From assembly GCA_016808115.1 (NCBI GenBank), contig JAEQBH010009509.1:1-64000 (forward strand): a DNA stretch of 64,000 nucleotides, read 5' to 3'. The position numbers and the translations under genes were made by a program. The notes beneath the pieces were generated by a model. The model had not been told where the DNA came from. It ran no database searches and saw only the letters and a program-made list of their open reading frames with translations. This DNA is from Tetrastigma voinierianum. Its lineage: Eukaryota; Streptophyta; Magnoliopsida; Vitales; Vitaceae. Position 1 is the first letter of the stretch; every line of letters starts with the position of its first letter. Positions 44,661 through 56,175 of the stretch are shown in pieces.

Positions 44661-46450
44661 AGACTGTAGGGACATCCCGGATCTTTATACTTCACCGGAG
44701 TCTTGCTCTCTATAATGGCACTAACTTGCCTGCTTAAAAGGCCTTTTATTTACATTGAGACCCTTTTTACCGTGCATAAATCCTTCCAAGAATTTTGCGT
44801 AAGTAGTGGAACCTTCCGTTTAATCGCATCAAGGAGAGGAATATTGACTTTCACTGTTTAATACTCTAAATATTTCCTCGTTTGCGAACAGACTTTCTTT
44901 TTCTTCGAAGAACCCGCAAACTGAGGGTATTTTAATATTTATCTCTCTTCCCTTTCACTAATCGTTTCCTCGATGTGGGTCACCTACTAATGGAGCTTTA
45001 ATCAACTGGCTTTGATATCAAGTATTTTAATTCCTTTCCCACTTCAGAAAGTCACAAATCATTTTAACTTCACGCTTTTTTGCCTTTAAGTCCTCAAATA
45101 CCCTGCTTCATTCACCACTTTCGATATTGCTGTCCCCGAAAGAAGCCTTCCCTTTTTCTCGAACTCGCAGAATCGGCCGATTAGATAATTTTGAAATCTC
45201 ACCATGCATTTTGTCCAATTTCCTGAGGAGCTTTCTATCGTCTCAATTTTTCGACTAGTGGGACATTCAAGACTCTTCTCGTTTCTTCTACAAATATGCC
45301 CACCACCTTACTTAAATTCAGGATTGCCTGTTCAACAGGGGAAGATAGTGGAGGCATCTGTTGTTGTATTGAAGTGAAATCAGAATGTCAGCTGCAGGTT
45401 TTAAAGGGGCGATACAAGGGGTTCGATTTCCATGACAATTTGACAATTTTCTCCAATTAGAAGCATAGTGTCACCATATGAAGCATCTATGGGTGGTTTA
45501 TTTTGATCTATGGCATGGGCATGGTCTGGCAAAGGTTCCTCAGTGGTAATTATTTGATTGAAAATTGAAGCAAGAAATGGGATATGATAAACTGATTAAT
45601 CGTTTGCATTTCATGCCGATTTTTCATTTCCAAATCATCCAATCTCGAGTTAAACCGATCAATCTTTTCATTTATCCCTATGTCTTCAGAAAAATTATAC
45701 TTTGTCTCCTCCTTGGTGATTCACGGCCCCAAATTTCTTCAACTTCCCTAGGACTAGATCTATCCTAGCTTTGGAGGTTTCAACATATAGTTCAAAAAAT
45801 CCAAAGCTTCACTCAGATGTTTACTCTCAAAAGTTACCCCCACACATAGTTTCCAAAGAATTGTTTCATGGCAGTGACATACCACCATAGAAGCGGTTCA
45901 CCACCAACATCCATGTGTGTCAAACCCATGGTGGACATGCACCGATGGCTTCCATGTAAATCTCTCCCAACACCGGTAAAATCTCTCACCATCCTGAGCT
46001 GCAAAAGTATAGATTTGTCTTTTCAAATTACTTTATGAGTACTGAAAAACTTCTTCAGGAATTCAGCTTGCAGCTCAGCCCAATTTCTTATGGTTCTAGG
46101 CCTCAATGAGTTGAGCCATATCTTGGCCTTGTCCTTAGAGTCAATGGAAATGCTCTTTTAGTTTCAAAGAAACTTACATCCATCATACCTTCCTCGGCTG
46201 CAGTGCAAACCCTCAAAATCCCTTATATGAGTGTATGGATTTTCATTTTCCATACCATGATATGTGGGGAGTAGGGGTACCAAATATGGCCTCACTGCTA
46301 CATCATCAGCAGGAGGAATGATACAGGATGGGGCACTAACTCTAGGAGGGTGGATGTGATCCCTCATGGTTCTATATGCACTGATTCATAGGGGTTCTCG
46401 GGGTTGACTTGTTGTTCCCTCTGTATGCTGGATCCATGGTATCAGTTTGC
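44661..46450 (-). pseudogene. Gag relic of P1
   Basis: The N-terminal end reads MRDHIHPPRVSAPSCIIPPADDVAVRPYLVPLLPTYHGMENENPYTHIRDFEG (46367-46210, open for 67 codons). N2 has the same opening (55770-55600) with few changes. The rest is in many short frames; the PHHGFDTW and NPNWRNHPN landmarks of the family lie in order but broken. Confidence 0.8.
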
Positions 46451-46766
46451 ACACCCGACTTCACTAGCTAGAATGTTGTGTACTTATCCTATACACCCAC
46501 CAAGTGTCTCTATCCCACTGTTGCATACACAGTTGTTACACAAATTAAGAGACAAACAAAGAGCAACAAACAACTCGTAAAAAGATTAAAATTAACTAAC
46601 AAATAATAAACTCGAATTTCAATGAAAACTGAATCAAATGTTGGTGCTTAATGCAAAGAAGCAAACTGGCAGCTCGCAATCAGCTGCAAAAGAGGTGTGT
46701 TGTTACCTTCACTTGTGATGTGGGATCACAAGTACTTAACTTTACCATTTGTAGTTTGGCACCATC

Positions 46767-46784
46767 CCCTAAGAACTGGCGCCA
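46767..46784 (-). other. tRNA-Asp primer-binding site of P1
   Basis: The reverse complement TGGCGCCAGTTCTTAGGG follows the LTR by two bases. The first seven bases match the tRNA-Asp complement exactly; the rest is diverged. Confidence 0.75.
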
Positions 46785-46786
46785 TT

Positions 46787-48521
46787 TGATTCGTGCGCAA
46801 AGAGGCTGAGCTAAAATCAATATTTATATACTCCAGCCCTCCTAACGCGTAGTCAAGCTACCGCAAAGATAGTGGCTCAGGTTGAACACGGGGGATGGGT
46901 TTTCATCCTAGAAATGGTTTGCATTAGGCATGAAGGTAAGGCTTTATTTGGACTTTTTGGATTTGTGTCAAAAGTCGTGAAATGGTTTAAACTGAAATTG
47001 CAAAACCGGAAATGGTAAAACTGAATTTAAAGTGAAGAAATTAAACTTTGAAGATTTAGGTCACCAACTCGACAAGGCAGGGCAAACACATGTCCTCAGG
47101 TTTTATCCTCCTACAGAGTCAACACGTGACGCAGCTTACGGCCCCTTTTTTGTTTAAAAACCCTAACATTCCTTTATCATTTTACAAGCTAGTAAAGACC
47201 ATCTAAAGAATCACAACAAGATCTCACCCTCGAGCACCGAACCCTAAAGTATGGAGAGACACTAAACAATAAAAGTCAATGTTATTTAACCCTAATTTGA
47301 AGAACCCTAACATGTAAATATTATCTCGTAGGTCAGAAAGACCATCTTAAAGAACAAATGTCTAAAGCATGGAGAGTATTGGCCAAGACAATAACATCCC
47401 ATGTTATGCAACCGAATTTTGAAAATAAGGGGCCATAAATACACTAAATTGTGACTTTAGTACAAGAGGACAACATGCTTAACCCCACCACTTCAGCCTC
47501 CTTCCTCTTCAAAGGAAGAGGCAGCCAGCATCTCTTGAGTTGTCATCCTCAAGAGGTGTGTTTGGCAGCCGGGAAAATGAAAGAAAGAAGAGAGAAAGAA
47601 GAGAGAGAAGAGAGAAAAGAAATAAAAGCAAGACCTAAAAAAAACTTTATTTACAAAAGCAATAAAAGAAAATAACTTACAAATCACTCAAAAACTTGTA
47701 TTCAATTTCATCCTCCTCTCTTCTTATTACAAAACATGAGGGGTATTTATGTTTCTCAAGGTATGAAATTACCAAAACCCTAATAACTAGGCTAAGTTAT
47801 AGGACAATCTTGGGCACAAACCAAGCCTGAAGGCTGCTCAAAGATTAATTACACAAAGATGACGAGGCATGCAATTCGCTTACAGGAGAATTTCGCTAAT
47901 TAAATGACTTAAGTGCGTTTAGCGAAATTGGCAAGGGTCTAGCGACTTATGTTTAGCGAATTTGGCGAGGTTGAATTTCATTAGCTAGCTTAAACTCCCC
48001 TCTTAAGCCAGCGAAATTGTCAAGGAGAGTTTAATTCTCGCAAATGCACAAAGGTGTTGGCTAGCTTAATTTCGCATTTGTGCTGGAGATTAAGTAACTG
48101 CTTGCGAATCAATAAGTAAATTCGCTAGGGATTGCGAATTGCTGCGAACAGTTGCGAAATCTCGCTAAGATTGCGAATTGGTTAAGTAATGTGCTGCGAA
48201 AATTTCGTTTTGTCGCTCCTCGCATGCCTCTCGCCCCGTCTTCAACTCGTATCTTTCATTTCCTCCACTTTTCCTTTGTTTTTCCATTGATTTTGGGCTT
48301 GCTGATGGCCGAGACTAAACTTCCAACTCATGATTGATCATTTGCATTGTATAGCCTAGAAGTGCATAAATACCTACAAAACAACCAAAACATGCTCCAA
48401 TGGCATAAGCAAGTTACTAAGGTAACATGAATACTTAATCGATATATGACATGATTAATGATCAAAAGTACTCAAACCTATCTAATATAGGGTTCAAAAT
48501 TGTACTTTTTGGACACTAATC
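46787..48521 (-). repeat. 5' LTR of P1
   Basis: It starts TGATTCGTGCGC and ends GGACACTAATC. Length is 1735 bp. The TTCGC array is at about 47880-48200. The right flank gctgagactttg continues the N2 LTR. Confidence 0.9.
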
Positions 48522-49887
48522 GCTGAGACTTTGTTTGGATTTTCTTACTATTTAAAAATAGGGAAGTTGTTTGTTCAATGGTTAACAAGAATGTTTTAAA
48601 AGAAAGTGTGTGAAATGGTAACCTTGAAGGCTCAAATAGCTCGATAACATGGGCCATGTCCTCGGGTTATTTCCTAGCATTGCGCAAATGACATATAGTC
48701 AAAGCCAAAACGGGATCATTGTTTAGCTATAAAAACTAACCCTAAAACCACTCCTATTTGAGTCAACCCAAGCATTAAGTATCTAAAGTCCCATTCAAAG
48801 CTTTGGAAACCCTAGCATTTAACCTCATTTCATGGCTCAGAATGATATCTAGAAGAATGTCAAGGCATCTACCATTAAGAATGCACTGAACCCTAAAGCA
48901 TGGCATTGACCAAAATAAAGACATTAAATAGCATTAAACCCTAGTTTGGAAAGCATGGAACTCATAAATGCAAAGACTGTAACATTTAAAGCATGAGGAC
49001 AACCCGCAGTTCCCAAAACCAAGCCAAGAACCCTCCTCTTCAAGGCTATGAGGTTTAGCCAAGCATCCCTTGAGTCACATCCTCATGTGTGTTTGGTAGC
49101 CGAGAAATGAGTTGAGAAAGAGTGAGAGATAAGAGAGCAAAATAAAACTAAAATGAAAGCTTCGAAAACTGCATAAAATGGAAAAGTTAGGGTTACAAAG
49201 TTAGCGGGCAACTTTATATAGCCAAACCCAAAGTGTGAAATACAAAATGCCTAAAATATGAAATTACATAAGGGACAAAATGGTAATTTATCAAAACATG
49301 GTCGTTTGGAATCAAAAATACCAAAAACACAGGGGCTAGGATTTCGCTATGCAGGAAATTTCGCTAGCATAGCGAAAATTTCGCTATGCAATTGAAATTT
49401 CTCTAGCCTAGCGAAATTTTCAAGAGATAGCGAAAATGAGAATTTTCGCTAGGAACAGTAATTTTCGCTAGCTTAGCGAAAATTTCACATAGCAAAATTT
49501 TCGCTATGATTGCGAAATTTTCGCAATCCCAGCGAAATTTTCGCAATCATAGCGTAAATCCCTGGATTTCTATGTTTGCTACTGCATCACTTCCTACACT
49601 TTTTATTCATCACTTTGCCTTCAATTCTTCAACCCATCTTGACATTTCATCGCCTCAGCTTGGTGAAATTACCGAGGATTCTCGAATTTAGCACCAATAA
49701 GAAGCCAAGCTTGCTGACTGAAGTTCTCAAGACCTGCAAAACAATCCAAAACAATCTCGAAAACAAATCAGAAGCACTAAGTGGACATGCACATGACAAT
49801 TGGCTTAATTCATATGATTAGTGCGCAAAAAGCACTCAAAACCTATCTTGAATAGGGCTCAAAATAGCACTTTTTGGGCACTAATCA
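48522..49887 (-). repeat. 3' LTR of N2, inner piece
   Basis: It continues from 38169 and ends GGGCACTAATCA, the LTR tip, with the terminal hairpin at about 49818-49887. The TTCGC array at 49330-49560 is among the cleanest in the window. The minus-strand TATA (ttatatagccaaaccc) is near 49213. Confidence 0.9.
49330..49560. repeat. TTCGC/GCGAA array in N2
   Basis: There are many units such as tttcgctagcatagcgaaaa and tttcgctatgattgcgaaat, in which TTCGC and GCGAA face each other around 8-10 bp. The inner pairs CTAGC/GCTAG extend the palindromes. Confidence 0.8.
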
Positions 49888-50960
49888 CACCCCCCAACCG
49901 ACACGTTGCTAGTCACTTAGCAATGCTAAAAACAATAAAGGTATGCATGTTGTGCTTTTACAAAAAGTGTATAAGGTTCAAAAAGTGTATGTACAAATAG
50001 GCTTTACCTTTAAAATGAACAAAAACCATATAAGAACTAGTTTTAGGTCAACATTGGATCCAAGGAAATCAACCTGAACTTCCACCAAACTGACTAATAA
50101 GGTAACAAGTTTGAGCCAATAAATTGCAAAGCTATTTCCTCCCCCCAACCTAGCTACTGCCATGGCCTTAAACTGTTGACCAACCTAAATAAGACTAGCT
50201 ACACTCTTATTTCTTCCTTGATTGCAATGTAGGGTGCAATGCTAAAAACTCGACTTCACCAAAGTCCGTGTAACGTGGGTCCACCGATGACTCCCAACCA
50301 ATTAAGGTTTAGGGCATCAAGCCAAAGACCAACTGACCACAAACTCGCAGCTTCACCTGTGACTATGAATGACTCGAATTGGCACCTACAACACGCTAAA
50401 CTCTACTCCATCCACCCGTAGAGAGCACTAAGTCGATGACTCCCAACCAATTAAGGCTTAGGGCATCATTTTAAAGGCTTTCGCCATATACCCCACTGTT
50501 CGGTTTCAAGGCAAAGCTGGCCATGGCTTTTAGGGATTTCTTTTTTTTTCTTTTCTTTTCTTTTTCTTTTTCCTTTTGGAAGACTACATTGGTCTTCATA
50601 CATGATAACACAAACCTATTATGGGTCGTCACTGTGTTCTAAGGTCGCCAAGAAAGTGGAAAGATGTATATAGCTCCTAAACTTATTGGTACAATCTGGT
50701 GTGCAGTGTGTGAATTAGCTACAGGGGGAATGTTCAAGGTTGAACACGCTGAAACCTCAATTGACTAAAAACTAAATCATGCATGGAATTGTTCTATCAC
50801 TAAGGTAACATATAGGGCTTCAATTCTTCAATTAAAGGCAAAAGTAGATACACAAATGAAGACAATAAAGGTGACGGGTAAAATTGTAGTAAATCAGAAT
50901 AATGCTATAAAGCTTTCTGAGCATAACCAAAATGGCTAATACATGCTTAATATATTAAAC
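49888..50960 (-). other. Polypurine tract and 3' noncoding region of N2
   Basis: cacccccc aaccgacacg at 49888 is the complement of the polypurine tract. Then come the two blocks around gatgactcccaaccaattaa (50285 and 50436), the pyrimidine tract at 50528-50578, and the phrase gtgcagtgtgtgaattagc (50701). No gene is seen. Confidence 0.8.
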
Positions 50961-53010
50961 ATAGTCAGCACACCGCCTATCATTGGCTAATACATGAACC
51001 CTATATAAAATGAGTAGGCAGTTGATAAAGCTGAAAACTGTACAAAAACATGATAGAAGACACTCCTAACTCTAACTTTTCCCAAGCCAAATGATGTGAT
51101 ACGTCATGTGGATAGGAAAGTTGAGACAGGAGGTGACCACCCCACTCTCGGTGGTGGATCCTAAGCGCGCGCGCATGCTCCAAGAGGCCGTCACAGGCTC
51201 ATCTCGGATGTGTAGGCACAAAGTGAGACCGAGGTGACTATGATCCCAAGGAGCATGGTATGACAATGCTCTAAAGTGGTCTCTAGCCGGCCAATATCCG
51301 GTCCATCGATGCCCGTGGAGCAGCCAATGAATGTACAAAGATCCATAACACCCGCTTAGCTCCTCGAATCGACATGAACATTCCTCGAGAATGCTGCAGA
51401 TATGACAAGCCGGAGTGTCAATGGGGGGGCTGGGGTCAAGGAGGGCGGAGGAGATGGAGGAGACAAATCTCGCACTGGGCTCCTCTCCACCTCTAGCTCT
51501 ACCTCGTGAACAGATCATCTCCTCGGGGCATCCTCTCGTCCTCATCTCGCACCTCCCGGGTCCTCGGAGGAGAAAAGAGATCGACATAACCAAGGATCGC
51601 TCCATGGACAGGACCTGAGGGCATCTGATCCTCTCAACACGGGCTCCTCCGAATCACAAATGCCTCCAGACTGCCCAATAGTCGCATCTGCAGACCCTCA
51701 ACTCGAGCTAGGCCTGACCCATCTCGAAGTGTAGTAGGCTCATAACTAGCCTGCAGGGACTCAACTGTGACCCCTCTGGAGAGTCCTGCATAAGGCTCCT
51801 AGTACGCCTCACGCTAAACCTGGGCCAGCACGGAACAAGCTAGTCCTATGTGGTCCACTGGCACCGAGGCAGGAGTTGCTCATGAAGTAATCGGGTCCCG
51901 CCTGTAGTATCTCGAGAGAGATAAATGACCATCTCCCTCTCGTGACTCGCCGCGCCAATCCCGATATCCTCCGAATTACGCCGGGCAGCCTAAAAGAAAT
52001 TAGAAATGTCCGCGGCCTGCGGAAAGTACTCCCGCCGATCACAATAGTGAATCTGAGTCTAATGACTCGGCACTCCCGAAGTCATGGAGTGGTATAACCA
52101 AGCACCACCTGTGGATAGTAGAATTGCTACGGCGGCCGAGGTGCCAGGAGTACCGCGCGATCAATCTCATGGAGCCTTTTAACCGGCTGGGCGGGTCAAG
52201 GCTGCATCGTGTAAATGACTCTCCATTAAAACTGCTCGCAAACTAATGCTCCCTGTGATCGAGGTCCCGTGAAACAATGGTCGCCTGATCCTCGAGGCCG
52301 GCGATAGATGGGGCGATGAGCTCTCCTCTGCTGCTAGGGAAGGTGATGGCTGAGGCCTAGATGATGAGAACTCCCCCAGCTCCGATGTTCGGGGCCTCGC
52401 TTGAGTGGCTCCAGCCCTTCCTCGCATCGCCTCCGAGACCGGGAAGGGCCCGAGGTCCCATCCTAGTCCGGTACCTCCCGACCCTAAGGTTCGACGGCAG
52501 CGCTAGTGGCCCGGCTTCCTCCATCTCCGAGGCAATCTAACCGCTGGCTGGCTGACTCCACCCCCGGGTATGTTCATGTCCGTCCCAGAGTCGAGTCACA
52601 GGCCGACTACCGGGAGTGGCAAGGCACTATGCTCACACTCGCACCGACCAGTGGCTCCGCTTGAACCAAGGCAAGCCATGGCTGGGGCCGTGGCACCGTG
52701 AGCGCGGGTCCCGCAGCCGTCTACCGGTGGGAACGGCCAAGACCGGCAAGGCAATTAGGGACTCCGCGGTGGAGCTCAAGGCACGGCCGAATCCGTATTC
52801 CATCGATGGCGCAGTGTGGCTCAGCTATACGCGCTGCTGGCCGGTGCGGAGGCATAGTACTACAAATGGAGACAAATAAGACCTGTGGTAGGGGGCGCTG
52901 GTTGTACTGTGGCTCCACTGTGGGGCCGGTGGAGGATGGGAGACAGTAAGACCGAACAGGGAGGCTCGCCTCACGACAATGGACGCCGGGAGGGGGGAGA
53001 AGGAAAATGG
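50961..53010 (-). pseudogene. GC-rich ATHILA ORF-1-like gene of N2
   Basis: This is the counterpart of N1 19021-20950, on the minus strand, and is equally GC-rich. The C-terminal half has a DLSPPSPPPSLTPAPPL linker (about 51475-51420, shifted frame), matching SSPPSPPPTAPAPTD in N1, followed by residues aligning with the ELVAVMDVVQAL-type coiled-coil region. The longest open piece (51072-51605, 177 codons) crosses between frames relative to N1, so its protein is probably not the ancestral one. The upstream half (51900-53000) is GC-rich with many stops. Product function is unknown; placement in the ATHILA ORF-1 family is by position and weak motifs. Confidence 0.55.
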
Positions 53011-53134
53011 AATGAAGATGGATGGCCCTCCCCTCCCTTTATAAATCTGACAACTCCACGGTCTGGAAGCCTCGAAGAGCCTCTGCTTAATTTCGCTTAT
53101 TGTAGCGAAATTCTGATCAACCATTATTTCGCAA
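53011..53134 (-). promoter_or_regulatory. Promoter-like module before the N2 ORF
   Basis: In element sense: TTTTGCGAAATAATGG, then AATTTCGCTACAATAAGCGA (53110-53091), an inverted TTCGC/GCGAA pair; then, about 45 bp on, ATTTATAAAGGGAGGGG (53045-53029), a good TATA box; then a pyrimidine-rich start region (cttcattccattttccttc, about 53017-52999). This repeats the order of the LTR promoter (array, TATA, TC-rich leader) inside the element, directly before the GC-rich ORF. Confidence 0.55.
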
Positions 53135-53345
53135 AATAAAACATATAAAATTTGATTTAGGCGCATTAGAAACAAAAAAATCAAAATTATTATTATTTTT
53201 AACAAAACCTAAAAATTAAATTAAATTTTAGGCTACTTAAAAGGAAAGTTGCTAAAACGTGGAAGTTACTAAAAATAGCCTTATATGAAAATTAAACAAA
53301 TCGCAAAAATCAAAAAATTTTGAGCTGTAATTTGGTTCCAGTAGA
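53135..53345 (-). other. AT-rich spacer of N2
   Basis: AT-rich DNA corresponds to N1 18661-18885. The sequence itself is diverged; position and composition are shared. Confidence 0.7.
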
Positions 53346-54180
53346 CACCAAACCAGCTCAATTTCACTGATTTACTCATGGAGGGTCAAGGAGGAGGAGC
53401 TCCTTAACCCCGGCAGTGGCTTGTGCTGCAGCCTTCATGCTTGGTCCATTCTTGTTGATTTTCTTTCTCACCGGGGTGATTTGGCCGACCAATCAAGCCC
53501 GTAGTGGTGACTCCGATGACAACCCCAATCAACTCGCTTCATCTTCGCTAGCCAATTCTGCAATTTATGACCTTTCGCTTCCCTCGCATTCCGAATCTTC
53601 AATTGAGCAGACTTCATCGCTCTTCCTTATCACCTTCCACTCGGCTTCGTGCTTGTGACTCAAGTGAAAATGTTGAGCTCCACGTCATGTTGCCAAATGA
53701 GTTGCATTACTCCATTTCCTCGGTAATTGATGGATTGCATCAAGTAGCGGGCCAAAAATGTCTTCCTGTGATAATCGCACATGATCGGGGCCCACTTGCT
53801 ATTGGCTCTGTGATCAAGCACTACAAAGTCTTACTCGGTAGTAGAATTTATTCACTCACCAACACATCCTCAACTATTCTTAGGAATCTTCACCGATCTA
53901 TCACCCAATGACAGCTGATGTCAGTAGGCTCAGCTCCCTAAACCTAACTCGCTTACACCGAGTACGGCAAAGAGGTTTACACCGGCCCTAAATCAAGTAG
54001 TGCTTGTCTATGCACTTCCAATGTTGACTGAAATTGTAGGGGATCCCGGATCCTTGTATTTGATCGGGTCTTGCTCGATTATAAGTAATCGACTTGCTCG
54101 GGTTAGGAAGGCTTTCTTTTGATGCCTAACCATTTCGATCAGGCATGTGTCCTTTAAGAACTTTGGAATAGTTAGGACTG
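53346..54180 (-). pseudogene. Protease relic of N2
   Basis: The minus strand shows LLDLGPV near 54005 (active-site region, as in N1), SVKIPKN near 53895, DFVVLDH near 53830, and a broken LGRPF equivalent near 53765. The order is that of N1 and P1. It continues to the same end point as N1 before the spacer. Plus-strand frames here (53416-53658, 53567-53911) are shadows. Confidence 0.75.
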
Positions 54181-55815
54181 TTTAATCATGTCAAGGAATA
54201 TCCAACCTTCACTTGTCTTAGCACCTCCCAAATTTCAAATTTTGGTTTGGGATTTTTTCTTGCCTCTCAAAGGTTGGGGGAAATGGAGGCATGGTTTTCT
54301 TACTTCAGTCTTCACTGATGATTCACCCTTTCGTGCCCGCCTTTCCTTGCATGTTTCTTCGCTACCATGGGCAATCGAAGGTTCTTATTTCTCTCTTCCA
54401 CTCCTCGAGTGATTATAGCTTTCACTCTGGGATCCATCCCCGAATTGCTAGATGAACCTACCTCATGGACCCCTTTGATTTGGCAAATGTTTGGGAAGGA
54501 ACCTCCCTCCCTCCCCGATCTCCAAAGAATTCATTGATCTTGTGATTGAACACGCAGTTGTTAATTTTCTAATTAAGATTGCTCTCAAGCCCATCTATTC
54601 TTTTATTCAGTGTACTTTCTACAGTATCAATTCTTTGTGCCAATTGTACGTTGATCCCCTTTTGTTCTTCCACAAAATTGCTTACCACCTTGCTAAAATT
54701 CAACATAAATTTGTCTAAATCAGAGAAGTGGATGATGATGGCTGTGGTTGAGATGAGGAACCAAACTGTTGTTTTGCACCAGGGGGCACATAGGCAGGGG
54801 GATTAGGTTTCCAGGAGAGATTGGGGTGATTCTTCCAATTGGAATTGTAATGACACAAGATAGGGGCATTAGGTCAGGTTAGACAAGCTCAACAAGATTA
54901 GCATGTTCCTCGACATAAAACTTCACTGAGGGGGCATTCGGATAGTGTTCTCCTGGATGGACAATAGGCTAACAATTGATGCATGGATTGGCCTGTGCAG
55001 TATTGTCAATCACTGCTTGCACTTCATGGAGCCTTTTTCCTTCAAGTTCTTCCATCTTCCTAGCTAGGGTTGATATTCTTGCTTTCATTTCCATATCCTC
55101 GGAAAGTGCATAAATGCCTCCCCTTTGGTGGGTCGAAGGCTTCATTCTTTCAAATTCTTCCCTTTGATTCACCATCCTGCCTTGGAAGTTTCAGCGCTAC
55201 ATAATCTAAGAAATCCATGGCTTCATCTAGATTTTTGCTCAAAATCACCTCTAATATGCATGATTTTAAAGGCTGCTTTATGGCAGGGGATATACCATTA
55301 TAGAAATGATTCACTAGCATCCATGTATCAAAACCATGGTGAGGACATGCATTGATGGTATCCATGAACCTCTCCCAACACTCATAGAATTTCTCATTGT
55401 CATAGGCCGAGTAAGTGTAGATTCATCTCTTTCAAACTGCTGGTCTTGCTGCATCAAGAATTTCTTCAAAACTCAGCTGAAGTTCACTTCACTTCTAATC
55501 GTTTCCTACTCATGAATTGGAGCCAAGTGTTTTGGCTTGAACCTTGAGGGTTAATGGGAATGCCTTCAACTTCAACAATTCCATATCGGTTATGCCCTCC
55601 TTAAAAGTTATGCATACTTCCTCAAAATCCCGTATGTGTGAATATGGATTTTCATTCTCCATACCATGAAATGTGGAAGTAAGTACTAGGTAGGGTCTCA
55701 CTGCTACATCCTCAACAGGAGGTATGATGCAGGAAGGAGCACTCACTCTAGGAGGGTGTATGTGATCCCTCATCGACCTGTATGCTTTTGGATTCATAGA
55801 GGGTGCTTGTTTATC
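54181..55815 (-). pseudogene. Gag relic of N2
   Basis: The open piece 55510-55797 (95 codons) begins NPKAYRSMRDHIHPPRVSAPSCI and continues VRPYLVLTSTFHGMENENPYSHIRDFEEVC. The piece 55150-55365 (71 codons) has NACPHHGFDTWMLVNHFYNGIS and DEAMDFLDYVALKLP. The piece 54969-55175 includes a coiled coil (DMEMKARISTLARKMEELEG). The nucleocapsid linker NWKNHPNLSW-like is at about 54850-54815. These are the best-kept Gag fragments of this family and the reference I used for N1. Confidence 0.85.
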
Positions 55816-56155
55816 TGCCGTTCCTCGCAGAGTGATCCATTCGGGTCATCAAACCGATTTCATGCCTTGCTCAACTGGTGCACTCACTCTTTGCAATCTA
55901 CCTGATATCCCTCTGTCCCAGTGCTGCATAAACACCAATTACACAAAATGAAACAAAACAAAGAACACAAACAAAGCTTGCCAAAGAAAGGTCAGTGTTA
56001 TCCATAACAAAAATGACCTGTAGGCAAAACACAAAGAATCGCTAAGTGAAGAAAACTTGCAGCCTCGCACACTTAATTAAAAGGATCAGTAGTCACCAAC
56101 ACTTGTAATGTGGATTACAAGTACACATCAACTCATCATATGTAGTTTGGAACCA
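55816..56155 (-). other. Leader of N2
   Basis: It is noncoding between Gag and PBS. The caccaacacttgtaatgtgg phrase at 56096 is shared with P1, N1 and A. Confidence 0.6.
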
Positions 56156-56173
56156 TCCCCGGCAAAGGCGCCA
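56156..56173 (-). other. tRNA-Asp primer-binding site of N2
   Basis: The reverse complement TGGCGCCTTTGCCGGGGA matches the complement of the plant tRNA-Asp(GUC) 3' end at 17 of 18 positions. It is the cleanest PBS of the family in this window and fixes the priming tRNA. Confidence 0.9.
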
Positions 56174-56175
56174 TT

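Larger units (their letters stand above)
38170..48521 (-). mobile_element. P1: Athila-like element with full pol region, inside N2's 3' LTR
   Basis: The LTR pair is 38170-39887 and 46787-48521. The interior from the right is PBS, gag, protease, RT, RNase H, integrase and a 1.3-kb 3' noncoding region. The flanks gcgag (left) and gctgag (right) resemble a five-base duplication. Stretches of 100 bp or more are nearly identical between its LTRs, for example 38942-39060 and 47554-47670, suggesting a recent insertion, yet small indels abound elsewhere. No GC-rich ORF is present. Confidence 0.9.

Noticed and set aside
51072..51605. 177-codon minus-strand frame as an intact protein
   Set aside because: It is on the right strand for the N2 ORF but switches frame relative to N1, so most of the predicted residues are not the ancestral ones. 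Kept only as part of the ORF relic.
56156..56173. tRNA-Asp gene fragment
   Set aside because: Only the 3'-end complement is present, next to an LTR end. This is a primer-binding site.
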